From NCBI GenBank assembly GCA_036266975.1, contig DATAWZ010000022.1:1-64000 (forward strand): a stretch of 64,000 nucleotides of DNA. The letters are read 5' to 3'. Position 1 is the first letter of the stretch; the number at the start of each line of letters is the position of its first letter. Shown piece after piece: positions 41,976 to 51,277 of the stretch. The DNA is from DATAWZ01 sp036266975. Lineage in GTDB: Bacteria > Actinomycetota > Thermoleophilia > Solirubrobacterales > Solirubrobacteraceae. Made by a program: the position numbers and the translations under genes. A model generated the notes under the pieces. That model saw only the letters and a list, made by a program, of their open reading frames with translations, did not search any database and was not told the origin of the DNA.

Positions 41976-43024
41976 CGCGGTCCTTCCAGCGGCAGGCGGC
42001 GGGCGACGCGCAGCCGGGCCGAGCCCGCGCGCGGGTTGGCGGCGCGCTCGGCGGCCGACGGCGTGACGGCCGAGTCCAGCGCGGCCTCGGGCACGCGCCC
42101 GCAGCCGCACACCGGCAGGTCGGGCGGACAGATGCAGCCCTGCGCCCGCGCGGCCATGAAGCGCTTGACGCGGCGGTCCTCGAGCGAGTGGAAGGAGATC
42201 GCGGCGAGCGCGCCGCCGGGACCGAGCAGCTCCCAGGCCAGCGGCAGCGCGCGCTCGAGCTGGCCGAGCTCATCGTTGACCGCGATCCTCAGCGCCTGGA
42301 AGGTGCGCTTGGCCGGATGCCCGGCGGCGAAGCGGGCCGGGACGGGGACGGCGGCGGTGATGATCCCCACCAGTTGCTGGGTGGTCGAGATCGGCGCGCG
42401 CGAGCGGGCGGCGACGATCGCCCGAGCGATCGCGCCGGCGTGGCGCTCCTCGCCGAGCTCGCGGAGCGTGCCGGCCAGGCGTCGCTCGTCCCAGTCGGCG
42501 ATCAGCGCGTGGGCGCTGAGCGGCTCGCGCGGATCCATGCGCATGTCCAGCGGCGCGTCGTAGGAGTAGGCAAAGCCGCGCGCGCGGGTGTCGACCTGCA
42601 TCGAGGACATGCCCAGGTCGAGCAGCGCCGCGTCGGCGTGCAGCCCCTCCTCGACGAGCTGCTCGAGCGCCTCGGCGAACGGCAGCGCCAGGAAGCGGCT
42701 CATGCACGGGAGCGTCGGCTCGAGCGCGGCGAAGCGTGCCTCGGCGGCCGGATCGCGGTCGATCGCGATCAGCGTGCCGTCCGGGCCGATGTGCTCGGCG
42801 AGCAGGCGCGAGTGCCCGCCGGCGCCGAAGGTGCAGTCCACGACGACCGCGCCCGCGGCCGGCCGCAGCGCCGCGAGGACCTCGGCCGCGAGGACCGGGA
42901 CGTGCCCGCCTGGCGGCGCAGCGGGCCCGGGCCCGGCGCCGCGGGGGGTCCCGCCGCGGGCGCGCCGGGGACGGCGCGGCGAGGAACCGGAGCTGCGCGG
43001 TGAGCGGGGCATCTCAACCAGCAT
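41972..43024 (-). CDS. rsmH: 16S rRNA (cytosine-1402 N4) methyltransferase
   Basis: SAM-dependent methylase, also called MraW. 350 aa. An Arg/Pro/Gly-rich N-terminal extension (about 38 residues) precedes GHVPVLAAEVLAAL, the entry to the fold. The SAM motif is VVVDCTFGAGGHSRLLAE, followed by LLDLGMSSMQVD, RGFAYSYDAPLDMRMD, the KRTFQALRIAVNDEL insertion domain and ISFHSLEDRRVKRFM. ATG 43024 overlaps mraZ by 11 bp; an ATG four codons later is possible. Second gene of the dcw cluster. Confidence 0.95.
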   Translation of the reverse strand: MLVEMPRSPRSSGSSPRRPRRARGGTPRGAGPGPAAPPGGHVPVLAAEVLAALRPAAGAVVVDCTFGAGGHSRLLAEHIGPDGTLIAIDRDPAAEARFAALEPTLPCMSRFLALPFAEALEQLVEEGLHADAALLDLGMSSMQVDTRARGFAYSYDAPLDMRMDPREPLSAHALIADWDERRLAGTLRELGEERHAGAIARAIVAARSRAPISTTQQLVGIITAAVPVPARFAAGHPAKRTFQALRIAVNDELGQLERALPLAWELLGPGGALAAISFHSLEDRRVKRFMAARAQGCICPPDLPVCGCGRVPEAALDSAVTPSAAERAANPRAGSARLRVARRLPLEGPR

Positions 43025-43454
43025 GACCCGCTGCCCTGGTGATCTCGCCGGCCCCGTGCAGGAGCGCGGGCTGGTGGTCGTTCCACGCGTCCGGATCCCA
43101 CAGCTCGAGGCGGCGCCCAGCGCCCACGACGACGACGTCCTTGGCGAGCTTGGCGTAGGCCATGTGGCGGGGCGGGATCATCACGCGGCCCGCCGAGTCC
43201 AGCTCGATGTCGCTGGCGTAGCTGTTAAGCAGCCGCTCGAGCTCGAAGTACTTCTCCGACAGCGGCGAGAGCTCGGCGAGCACGGCCGCGCTGTAGACGT
43301 CGTAGGCGTCGGCGCGCCAGACCCACAGGCACGGCTTCTGGTCCAGGGGGACCGCCAGGACGAGCTCCCCCTCGAGCTCCTTGCGATGGCGAGCGGGGAT
43401 CGTGAGCCGGTTCTTGACATCGAGCTTCTGGTCAGAGGTTCCACGGAAGGGCAC
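43014..43454 (-). CDS. mraZ: Transcriptional regulator MraZ
   Basis: DNA-binding repressor of the dcw promoter, first gene of the cluster. 146 aa with two SpoVT/AbrB-like repeats. The first DxxxR motif is DVKNRLTIPARH (residues about 13-24), the second is ELDSAGRVMIPP (about 85-95). GTG 43454 is chosen, giving the standard MVPFRG-like start, with GGGAG 5 bp before it. Its own probable operator (two TGGGN boxes) lies inside the promoter at 43529-43557, so autorepression is likely. Confidence 0.94.
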   Translation of the reverse strand: MPFRGTSDQKLDVKNRLTIPARHRKELEGELVLAVPLDQKPCLWVWRADAYDVYSAAVLAELSPLSEKYFELERLLNSYASDIELDSAGRVMIPPRHMAYAKLAKDVVVVGAGRRLELWDPDAWNDHQPALLHGAGEITRAAGHAG

Positions 43455-43528
43455 GTCGGCTCCCGGTCTTTTGAGTCGAGCCGAGGTGCAGAGGTGGGAG
43501 GAGCCTCTGCACCCCGGCTCGCGGAGCC

Positions 43529-43557
43529 AGAGTACCCACTTTCCCCCACAAAGACAA
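43529..43557 (-). promoter_or_regulatory. mraZ promoter with MraZ boxes in the spacer
   Basis: Minus-strand TTGTCT (43552-43557) and TACTCT (43529-43534) are 17 bp apart. Between them lies TGGGGGAAAGTGGGT (43534-43548), two TGGGN boxes with a 5-bp spacer, which is the known MraZ operator pattern. Bound MraZ would cover the promoter. Confidence 0.6.
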
Positions 43558-43616
43558 TCCAGCTCGACATATAGCCCCACCTAGGGTTCTCGACGCCCCC
43601 TGAGGCCCTCAGCGCT

Positions 43617-43644
43617 GTGAAGCCCGGATTTGCGGGCCTTTCAC
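43617..43644. other. Stem-loop in the divergent gap mraZ / MetE-like gene
   Basis: GTGAAGCCCGGATTTGCGGGCCTTTCAC folds as GTGAA and GCCCG arms with a 2-nt bulge. It has the look of a terminator, yet lies between divergent promoters. It may be a remnant, or end a short antisense transcript. Confidence 0.35.
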
Positions 43645-43714
43645 CATTCGCCGCGCCCGCACGCGGGGCCTGCGATCCCTGCTCGTGCAGGAGTTCTTGC
43701 AGCGCGCGGCGGGA

Positions 43715-43720
43715 TACGAT
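43715..43720 (+). promoter_or_regulatory. -10 box of a leaderless promoter
   Basis: TACGAT is followed by six bases and then the GTG start at 43727, placing the expected transcription start on or at the start codon. No good -35 box is seen. Confidence 0.4.
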
Positions 43721-43726
43721 GGCCGC

Positions 43727-44770
43727 GTGTCCACCCCAGCGCCCGCCCGTGCCGCCCACCTGGTCGGCAGTATTCCCGCGCCCGACGCGCAGGGGGCGAT
43801 GGAGCTCGCGCTGGGAGAGCTCGACGTGCCGCTGCGCTCGCTGCCCGACGGGGAGACCGGCGAGCGCTACCACTGGATCGTTCACATCATCGAGGCCTTC
43901 CGCCGCCATCCGGACCTCGAGCTGGCCAGCGACGGGCGTTGGTCGGACTACGAGGACGTGCCCCGCTTTCGCGTGCGCCGCGGCCACCGCCTGAGCAGCG
44001 CGACCCTCGACTTCGGGCACGTCGCCGCCTACCAGGACAGCCGGCCCGCCTTCGAGCGGATGCGCGCCGAACGTGGCCGCGCCGAGCTCGCCTTCCAGGC
44101 CGGGGTCCCCGGCGACCTGGACATGGCGCTGTTCACCTTCGGCCCGCTGGGGATCCTGCGCCACCGGGCGCCGTTCCGCGAGGCGACGGTGCGCGAGATC
44201 GCCGAGATCCACCGCCTCGGCGGCGACGAGGTCGTCTTCCAGATCGAGGTCCCCGCCGAGCTCGTGTTCGTGGCCCGCGCCCCGCGCCCGCTGCGCGGGC
44301 TGGCCGCCGGCCTGCTCGCGCGCGGGATCGCGCGCCTGGCGCGCGAGTCGCCCGAGGGCGCCCGCTTCGGGATCCACCTGTGCCTGGGCGACATGAACCA
44401 CCGCGCACTGACCGCGATGACCGACGCCGGCCCGGTCGTCGCCCTGGGCAACGCGATCGCCGCCGCCTGGCCGCAGGGGCGGCCGTTCGAGTTCCTGCAC
44501 GTCCCGTTCGCCGCCGCCGAGGTCCCGCCCCCCACGGACCCGGCCTGGTACGCGCCGCTGCGCTTGCTGCGGCTGTCGGGCGGCACGCGGCTGATCGCCG
44601 GGTTCGTCCACGAGGACCAGCCGCTGGAGGTCCAACGCGAGCTGCGCCAGGTGATCGAGCGCGCCTGGGGGGCGCCGGTCGACATCGCGACCTCGTGCGG
44701 GCTCGGGCGGCGTGCGCCCGACCGTGCGCTGGCCGCCCTACAGCGCACCGCCGAGCTCACGCGCGATTAG
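43727..44770 (+). CDS. MetE/UROD-like TIM-barrel protein of unknown substrate
   Basis: A 347-aa cytoplasmic protein. The N terminus ARAAHLVGSIPAPDAQGAMELALGEL and the phrase RSLPDGETGERYHWI are characteristic of a conserved hypothetical family related to cobalamin-independent methionine synthase and uroporphyrinogen decarboxylase barrels. Further conserved features are FQIEVPAELVF, FGIHLCLGDMNHRAL (zinc-ligand-like HLCLGD) and a late cysteine in TSCGLGRR. The full MetE zinc set (HxC, E, C) is partly visible as H-L-C and C. Function is not established. GTG 43727 with a leaderless promoter; transcribed away from the dcw cluster. Confidence 0.7.
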   Translation: MSTPAPARAAHLVGSIPAPDAQGAMELALGELDVPLRSLPDGETGERYHWIVHIIEAFRRHPDLELASDGRWSDYEDVPRFRVRRGHRLSSATLDFGHVAAYQDSRPAFERMRAERGRAELAFQAGVPGDLDMALFTFGPLGILRHRAPFREATVREIAEIHRLGGDEVVFQIEVPAELVFVARAPRPLRGLAAGLLARGIARLARESPEGARFGIHLCLGDMNHRALTAMTDAGPVVALGNAIAAAWPQGRPFEFLHVPFAAAEVPPPTDPAWYAPLRLLRLSGGTRLIAGFVHEDQPLEVQRELRQVIERAWGAPVDIATSCGLGRRAPDRALAALQRTAELTRD

Positions 44771-46005
44771 CCGTAGCCCAGGTGGCTGAGCGCGGCGCCC
44801 GGATCGGGGTCGAGCAGCTCCATCACCAGCGCTGACCAGGCGAAGTCCTGCGCGCCCATGCCCCGCCCGTCGTCGGGGCCGTAGTACTCGCGCAGCCCCG
44901 ACCGGTCGACCGCGCCGCCGATCCCTGCCGCCAGCGTCGCCGCGTGCTCGGCGTAGCCCAGCCGCACGAGGCCGAGCCACAGCAACCAGGCGCTGTTGAC
45001 CCAGGTCGGGCCGCGCCAGTAGCGGCGCACGCCGCGGAAGTGCTCGTGCAGAGAGAAGCTCGGCTCCCGGAGGCTGACCGCCGGCGGCGCCACCGCCGTC
45101 CAGAAGCAATCGCTCAACAGGCGCTCCACGAGCCGCCGGCCGACCTCCTCGGGCAGGTCGGGCAAGGCCAGCGGCGAAAGCGCGGCCCAGGTGAGGGGGA
45201 TCGGCCCCGAGGGAGCGGGCTGGGCCTCGGGCAGGAACAGCCCGCGGTCCTCGTCGTAGAGCCGCTCGATCAGCCGCGGGGTGATCGACGGGCGCCCGAG
45301 GGCCAGCTCGGAGAGCCCGTGCAGGACGTTGGTGAGCACCTCGCAGACGATCGGCCCGCCCGCCTGCCGGACCGCGGCGATGTCGAACCGCAGCCGCCGG
45401 TTGCGCTGCACCAGGCTGATGAAGCCGGGCAGCCCCTGAGCCTGGGAGCCGAAGATCGGGTCGAACTGCGGCGAGGCGTCCAGGCCGGACTCATCGGGCT
45501 GCAGCAGCCACAGCAGCCCGTCGCCCTCGACGTCGCGATCGCGCCGCAGCCACTCGTGGTGGGCGACGATCCCCGGCTCGGCGGCGGGGTCGCCGACCGC
45601 GATCCGCCACGCCCATGCCAGCAGCGGCGGCTGGATGGTGGCCGTCATCTGATCGTGAACGTCGATCACGTTGTAGAACAGGCGCCGCGGGCCGGTGAGC
45701 GGGCGCGCCCAGAAGATCGTGTGCCCGATGAACCCGTCCGGACGCGCGGCGGCGAGCAGGGACTCGAGCTCCCGGCGCGAGCGCTCGGGATCGAGCCGCC
45801 GCCAGGCGATCGCGGCAAAGCACGAGTCCCAGTACCACTGCCACGGGTAGCGGCCCGGGCTCGGCCGCGTGTAGGCGAACGGGACGCCCGCGCGCTCGCC
45901 GGTCACCCAGCTGGCGGTGAGCGTGGTCTGGCAGCGTTGCCGGACACGCTCGACGAGCTCGCCCCCGCTCGCCGCCCCCGGGTTGGTATGCGGTCCGCCC
46001 TCCAT
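44767..46005 (-). CDS. GH63/trehalase-like (alpha/alpha)6-barrel glycoside hydrolase
   Basis: 412 aa, without signal peptide, so probably cytoplasmic. Family marks are PGRYPWQWYWDSCFAAIAWRRLDPERSRRELESLL near the N terminus, QPDESGLDASPQFDP, and YWRGPTWVNSAWLLWLGL. They match the mannosylglycerate hydrolase/GH63 and trehalase clan of (alpha/alpha)6 barrels. Catalytic acids are presumably the Asp in YWDS and a C-terminal Glu, but I cannot assign them with certainty. The substrate might be mannosylglycerate, glucosylglycerate or a similar solute (inference). ATG 46005 is used; a GTG seven codons earlier is an alternative. It converges with the MetE-like gene (4-bp overlap). Confidence 0.7.
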   Translation of the reverse strand: MEGGPHTNPGAASGGELVERVRQRCQTTLTASWVTGERAGVPFAYTRPSPGRYPWQWYWDSCFAAIAWRRLDPERSRRELESLLAAARPDGFIGHTIFWARPLTGPRRLFYNVIDVHDQMTATIQPPLLAWAWRIAVGDPAAEPGIVAHHEWLRRDRDVEGDGLLWLLQPDESGLDASPQFDPIFGSQAQGLPGFISLVQRNRRLRFDIAAVRQAGGPIVCEVLTNVLHGLSELALGRPSITPRLIERLYDEDRGLFLPEAQPAPSGPIPLTWAALSPLALPDLPEEVGRRLVERLLSDCFWTAVAPPAVSLREPSFSLHEHFRGVRRYWRGPTWVNSAWLLWLGLVRLGYAEHAATLAAGIGGAVDRSGLREYYGPDDGRGMGAQDFAWSALVMELLDPDPGAALSHLGYG

Positions 46006-46109
46006 GGTGGGGGGGAACCCTTTCACGTCCGGCGATGCGGCGGGGTGGACTACTGTTGCGGCCCCTGAGCGCGTTAGGCCGGCCGGCCCGCGGGGAAGGA
46101 GAGGCGAAG

Positions 46110-47090
46110 ATGGATCGCATCGATCTCGGAGAGTGCAGCGTGTCCGCCCAGGGGCTCGGCTGCATGGGGATGAGCGAGTTCTACGGGCCGACGGATTGGG
46201 ACGAGTCGATCGCGGTCATCCACCGCGCGCTCGAGCTCGGCGTGACCTTCATCGACACCGCCGACATCTACGGCGCCGGCCACAACGAGGTGCTCGTCGG
46301 CCGGGCGCTCCACGATCGCCGCGACCGGGTCCAGCTGGCGACGAAGTTCGGCATCGACCGCACCGGCGGTGACCAGGCGCGCCGGCTGCGCGGCTCGGCC
46401 AACTACGTGCACCGCTCGTGCGAGACCTCGCTGCTGCGCCTGGGGCTCGACGTCATCGACCTGTACTACGTGCACCGCCCGCCCGAGGACGTCGAGGTCG
46501 AGGAGACCGTGCAGGCGATGGCCGAGCTCGTCGCGGCCGGCAAGGTCCGCTACCTCGGCCTCTCGGAGGTCGACGAGGCGCTGCTGCGCCGCGCCCACGC
46601 GGTGCATCCGATCACCGCCGTGCAGAGCGAGTACTCGCTGTGGACGCGCGACGTGGAGGCGCTCGCCCCGGCGATGGCCGAGCTCGGTGTCGGGCTGGTC
46701 GCCTACTCACCCCTCGGCCGCGGCTTTCTCACCGGCGCGGTCGATCCCGACGGGCTGCACGACGGCGACTACCGTCGCTACAACCCGCGCTTCCAAGGCG
46801 ACGCCCTGCGGGCCAACCAGGTGATCGCCGACACCGTCCGCTCGGTCGCGGCGCGGCTCGGCGTCGAGCCCGCTCAGGTCGCGCTCGCGTGGGTCGATGC
46901 GCAGCGCGAGCGCCTGCGCATCCCGATCGTCTCGATCCCGGGCACCAAGCGCCTGCGCTGGCTCGAGCAGAACGTCGCCGCGCTGGGCGTGCGCCTGGAC
47001 GAGCAGGCGCTGGGCGAGCTCGACCCGCTCGGCGCACAGGTCCAGGGCGAGCGCTACCCCGGCGCGCTGGCCCCCAACCTGCCGCGCTGA
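46110..47090 (+). CDS. Aldo/keto reductase
   Basis: NADPH-dependent oxidoreductase of the AKR superfamily, 326 aa. The catalytic tetrad is visible: D in FIDTADIYG (with Tyr as general acid in DIYG), K in LATKFGID and H in YYVHRPPEDVEVE. The C-terminal SIPGTKRLRWLEQN binds the cofactor phosphate. The start MDRIDLGECSVSAQGLGCMGMSEFYGP resembles the AKR13/YajO-IolS group acting on small aldehydes. ATG 46110 has a good AAGGAGAGG ribosome-binding site. It is divergent from the glycoside hydrolase gene. Confidence 0.92.
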   Translation: MDRIDLGECSVSAQGLGCMGMSEFYGPTDWDESIAVIHRALELGVTFIDTADIYGAGHNEVLVGRALHDRRDRVQLATKFGIDRTGGDQARRLRGSANYVHRSCETSLLRLGLDVIDLYYVHRPPEDVEVEETVQAMAELVAAGKVRYLGLSEVDEALLRRAHAVHPITAVQSEYSLWTRDVEALAPAMAELGVGLVAYSPLGRGFLTGAVDPDGLHDGDYRRYNPRFQGDALRANQVIADTVRSVAARLGVEPAQVALAWVDAQRERLRIPIVSIPGTKRLRWLEQNVAALGVRLDEQALGELDPLGAQVQGERYPGALAPNLPR

Positions 47091-47146
47091 GCGCTCACCA
47101 CAGCCCCGGGCCCAGGCGCTTGGTGCGCAGGGGTGGCCTCAGGCTG

Positions 47147-49015
47147 TCACTTCGCGCACAGGTGAAGCCGGTGGCGCAGGACGACGACACGCACCGCATG
47201 GGCCCTACGCACGCGCAGGCGCAGCGTCACCGTGACCGCGCCGGCCGGCCGGCCGCGCAGCGAGACCGACTGTGCGCGCAGCGAGCGCCCGCGGCGCCGG
47301 CTCACCACCCGGCCGCTCACCACCACCGTGACCTCGGTGATTCTGGCGTCCCGATAGCGCGGCAGGCGGTAGCGCAGCGCGCGTTGAGTGGTGCAGGCCG
47401 CGGTGGGGGTGCTCGTCGGGCAGAACGGGTTGGCGGGCACGCCCGAGCACGGGTCGGGCATCGTCGGCTGCGGCGCCGGCGGCTTGAGCACCACGTTCGT
47501 GGTCGGCGGGTAGGAGGCGAGCACGGTGTTGGGACACGCCAGCAGGATCGCCGTGTCACACAGCGCCTGGAGCCCCAGCTCGCTGGCGAGCGTCTCACCG
47601 TTGTAGTCATCGCCGCAGTGGTCGAAGCTGTCGATGTCGGTCGGGTCGCTGGTGAGCGCCCCGCCGGTGTCGACGTTGGCGTGGAAGCAGTTGCCATCGC
47701 TGCTCGAATCGGGGGTGAGCCCGGAGATCTCGGCGATGTCACCGTTGCTCGGGTTCTCGTAGTACCCGTCGTGGGTGAACGTGTTGTCGGCGATCTCGTT
47801 GCCGTAGTCGTCGAAGTAGCACACCGACAGGTCGCCGAGCGTGCTGCCGAAGCCGCCGCCGCAGTGGGCGATCGCGGGCGGGGTCTCCGTGTCGGGATAG
47901 GGCACGAGCAGGATCCCCCACGCGCCGTTGTCGGCGAACGTGTTGTCGACCACGACGTCGTTGCGCCCGCCGGAGATCGACATCCCGGTGCCGGTCGGGC
48001 CGTAGGCCGCCGCTCCCTGCTGCGGGACGTTCGGGTTGTTGTTGTCGTAGACGTCGTTGTGCATGAACACCCAGCAGGAGTGGGTGTTCTGCACGCCCGC
48101 GGGCGCCGACGGATTCACCCCGTCGTTCGGACAGGAGCCGTTCTGGGGGGAGGGGGCGTCGTCGTTGTTCTGGCTGTTGGTGTCAAAGCCGTCCTTGTTC
48201 TCGTCGAATGACGAATTCTCGATGACGATGTTGCCGCCCGAGTTGGTGCCGGAGTACCCGAGGGGGTTGTTCTCGGCCTGGACGTGGTCGAGTGTCACCG
48301 AGCAGTCCGGGCAGGCGCCGACGTAGAACCCCGAGTCGTTGGCGTTGGACGCGTAGTCGTCCCGGAACAGCCCCGGACCGTCGGCGGTGTTCGAGGAGTA
48401 GATCCCGTATCCCATGCTCGGCGCGTTCTCACCGGCGAAGTAAGTCGACGTCGCGGTGAGATAGCTGCCGGTGAACGACATGTCGGTCTGCGTGCCGGTC
48501 GATCCGCCGCCGTCCCACCAGATCTCGTCTCCCCCGCCGTTGTCGCCCTCCAGGAAGTTGCACGCCGACAGGTTCTCGACCGTGACGCCGCTGACCTTGT
48601 AGACGACGATCCCGTTGCGCCCGGCGCCGTCCGGTCCGAAGTTCTGGTTGGCGGTCGCGCTCGAGCACTCCGGGCCCGACGCGGTGCCGTCGAGCCAGAC
48701 CGTGTTGCGGTCCATCCCGCGGATGTGCAGGTCGGGCGTGCGCACCAGGAACGTCGACCCCGATGCGTCGTCGCCCATCGCGCCGGGAATCATCTGGTTG
48801 CGTGGCTCGCGGTAATCGCCGGGGCCTACCAGGATCCAGTCGCCGGGCTGGGCGGCGTCGATCGCCTGCTGCAGGTCGCCGTACTCGCCGGCGACTCCGT
48901 CGTCGCTGCCCACGGTGAGCACGCGCGGCGTCTGCGCGGAGGCGATCGCCGAGAAGGCCGCCAGCAGCCCGGCGGCGAGCAGCAACACGGTGAGCGCGCG
49001 CCGACGCACCCTCAA
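47147..49015 (-). CDS. Secreted right-handed parallel beta-helix protein
   Basis: 622 aa. Signal peptide at about 1-28 (ALTVLLLAAGLLAAFSAIASA). The body is a parallel beta-helix: YGDLQQAIDAAQPGDWILVGPGDY, then repeated Asn/Gly/Asp-rich coils such as GITVENLSACN-like, IVIENSSFDENKDGFDTNS, HNDVYDNNN, NDVVVDNTFADNGAWGI and NEIADNTFTHDG. This is the pectate-lyase/NosD style Asn-ladder pattern, so a polysaccharide-binding or lyase role is possible, but no catalytic set is recognised. A Pro-rich linker and a basic beta-rich C-terminal domain (about 560-622) follow. The start is TTG 49015 (overlapping the glycosyltransferase stop) or GTG 49009. Confidence 0.8.
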   Translation of the reverse strand: MRVRRRALTVLLLAAGLLAAFSAIASAQTPRVLTVGSDDGVAGEYGDLQQAIDAAQPGDWILVGPGDYREPRNQMIPGAMGDDASGSTFLVRTPDLHIRGMDRNTVWLDGTASGPECSSATANQNFGPDGAGRNGIVVYKVSGVTVENLSACNFLEGDNGGGDEIWWDGGGSTGTQTDMSFTGSYLTATSTYFAGENAPSMGYGIYSSNTADGPGLFRDDYASNANDSGFYVGACPDCSVTLDHVQAENNPLGYSGTNSGGNIVIENSSFDENKDGFDTNSQNNDDAPSPQNGSCPNDGVNPSAPAGVQNTHSCWVFMHNDVYDNNNPNVPQQGAAAYGPTGTGMSISGGRNDVVVDNTFADNGAWGILLVPYPDTETPPAIAHCGGGFGSTLGDLSVCYFDDYGNEIADNTFTHDGYYENPSNGDIAEISGLTPDSSSDGNCFHANVDTGGALTSDPTDIDSFDHCGDDYNGETLASELGLQALCDTAILLACPNTVLASYPPTTNVVLKPPAPQPTMPDPCSGVPANPFCPTSTPTAACTTQRALRYRLPRYRDARITEVTVVVSGRVVSRRRGRSLRAQSVSLRGRPAGAVTVTLRLRVRRAHAVRVVVLRHRLHLCAK

Positions 49016-49875
49016 CGCCCCCCCGAGAGCTCCCGGCGCCGCCGACGGCTCGGCTTGCCGCGGCGCCCGAGCGAGCGAGCCCAGGCGCCGATGATCGCCG
49101 CGCAGAAGCCGTAGCCGTAGCGCAGCGTCGGCGGCTTCTTGGAGGATCCGTGCGCGCGGTGCAGGACGCTCACCGGGACCTCCTGGTAGCGGTAGCCGCG
49201 CGTGATCGCCTCGATCAGGAACTCGGCCGCGTGGAATTGGGGCTGGCGCAGGTCGAGCGCCGGCAGCATCTCGGTGCGGATCGCGCGGTAGCCGTTCGAG
49301 CAGTCGGTGATGCGCACTCCCAGCAGCACCTGCATCAGCCGGTTGAAGACCTGGATGCCCAGCTCGCGCGCAAAGGCGCCGGCCTCGGCCATACCGAGGG
49401 TGCGCGACCCCTGGGAGAGGTCGGCGCGGTCCTCGAGCACCGGGGTCGCGACCCGCTCGAGCTCCTCGGGCCGATGCTGCCCGTCGGCGTCGATCGTGAT
49501 GACCACCGCCGCGCCGGCGTCGATCATCAGCCCGTAGCCGGCGCGCAGCGCGGCGCCACCGCCGCGGTTCTGCGGCAGCCGCGCGACCAGCGCGCCGCCG
49601 CGCAGCGCCGCGCCGTGCGTGTTATCGCGCGAGCCGTCGTCGACGACGAGCACGACGGCCTCCACCCCGCCCAGCTCCTCGGGCATGCGCGGCAGCAGCT
49701 CGCCGAGGTTCTCCTCTTCCTCGTAGGCGGGGATGACGATCGCGATGCGCCCGCCGAAGCGGCGCGCGAGCTCCTCACCGGAGAGCGGCCCGTCGGGGCC
49801 GTCGACGGGCACGCCGGCCGCGGCGACGGCCAGCGGATGCACCGCGCTCATGTCCGGTGCCGTTTGAACGGACAC
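49012..49875 (-). CDS. Family 2 glycosyltransferase (DPM1/DPG-like)
   Basis: 287 aa GT-A enzyme. Motifs in order: IAIVIPAYEEEENLGELLPRMP, VVDDGSRDNTH, LPQNRGGGAALRAGYGLMIDAGA, ITIDADGQHRPEEL (DxD, metal and donor), GSRTLGMAEAGAFARELG, and ITDCSNGYRAIRTEML. No C-terminal membrane anchor beyond one weak hydrophobic stretch. This subgroup includes polyprenyl-phosphate mannosyl and glucosyl transferases; the acceptor is unknown. GTG 49875; an ATG eight codons later is also possible. It is coupled to the beta-helix gene and divergent from the sulfolipid gene sqdB. Confidence 0.88.
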   Translation of the reverse strand: MSVQTAPDMSAVHPLAVAAAGVPVDGPDGPLSGEELARRFGGRIAIVIPAYEEEENLGELLPRMPEELGGVEAVVLVVDDGSRDNTHGAALRGGALVARLPQNRGGGAALRAGYGLMIDAGAAVVITIDADGQHRPEELERVATPVLEDRADLSQGSRTLGMAEAGAFARELGIQVFNRLMQVLLGVRITDCSNGYRAIRTEMLPALDLRQPQFHAAEFLIEAITRGYRYQEVPVSVLHRAHGSSKKPPTLRYGYGFCAAIIGAWARSLGRRGKPSRRRRRELSGGR

Positions 49876-49891
49876 GACGTTTGTAGACTGA

Positions 49892-51226
<1,335 letters not shown>

Positions 51227-51277
51227 CCGCCTCGCCGAGGCGATCGACGGCGCCGGCGGTCCGCCGGCGCCGGGCCC

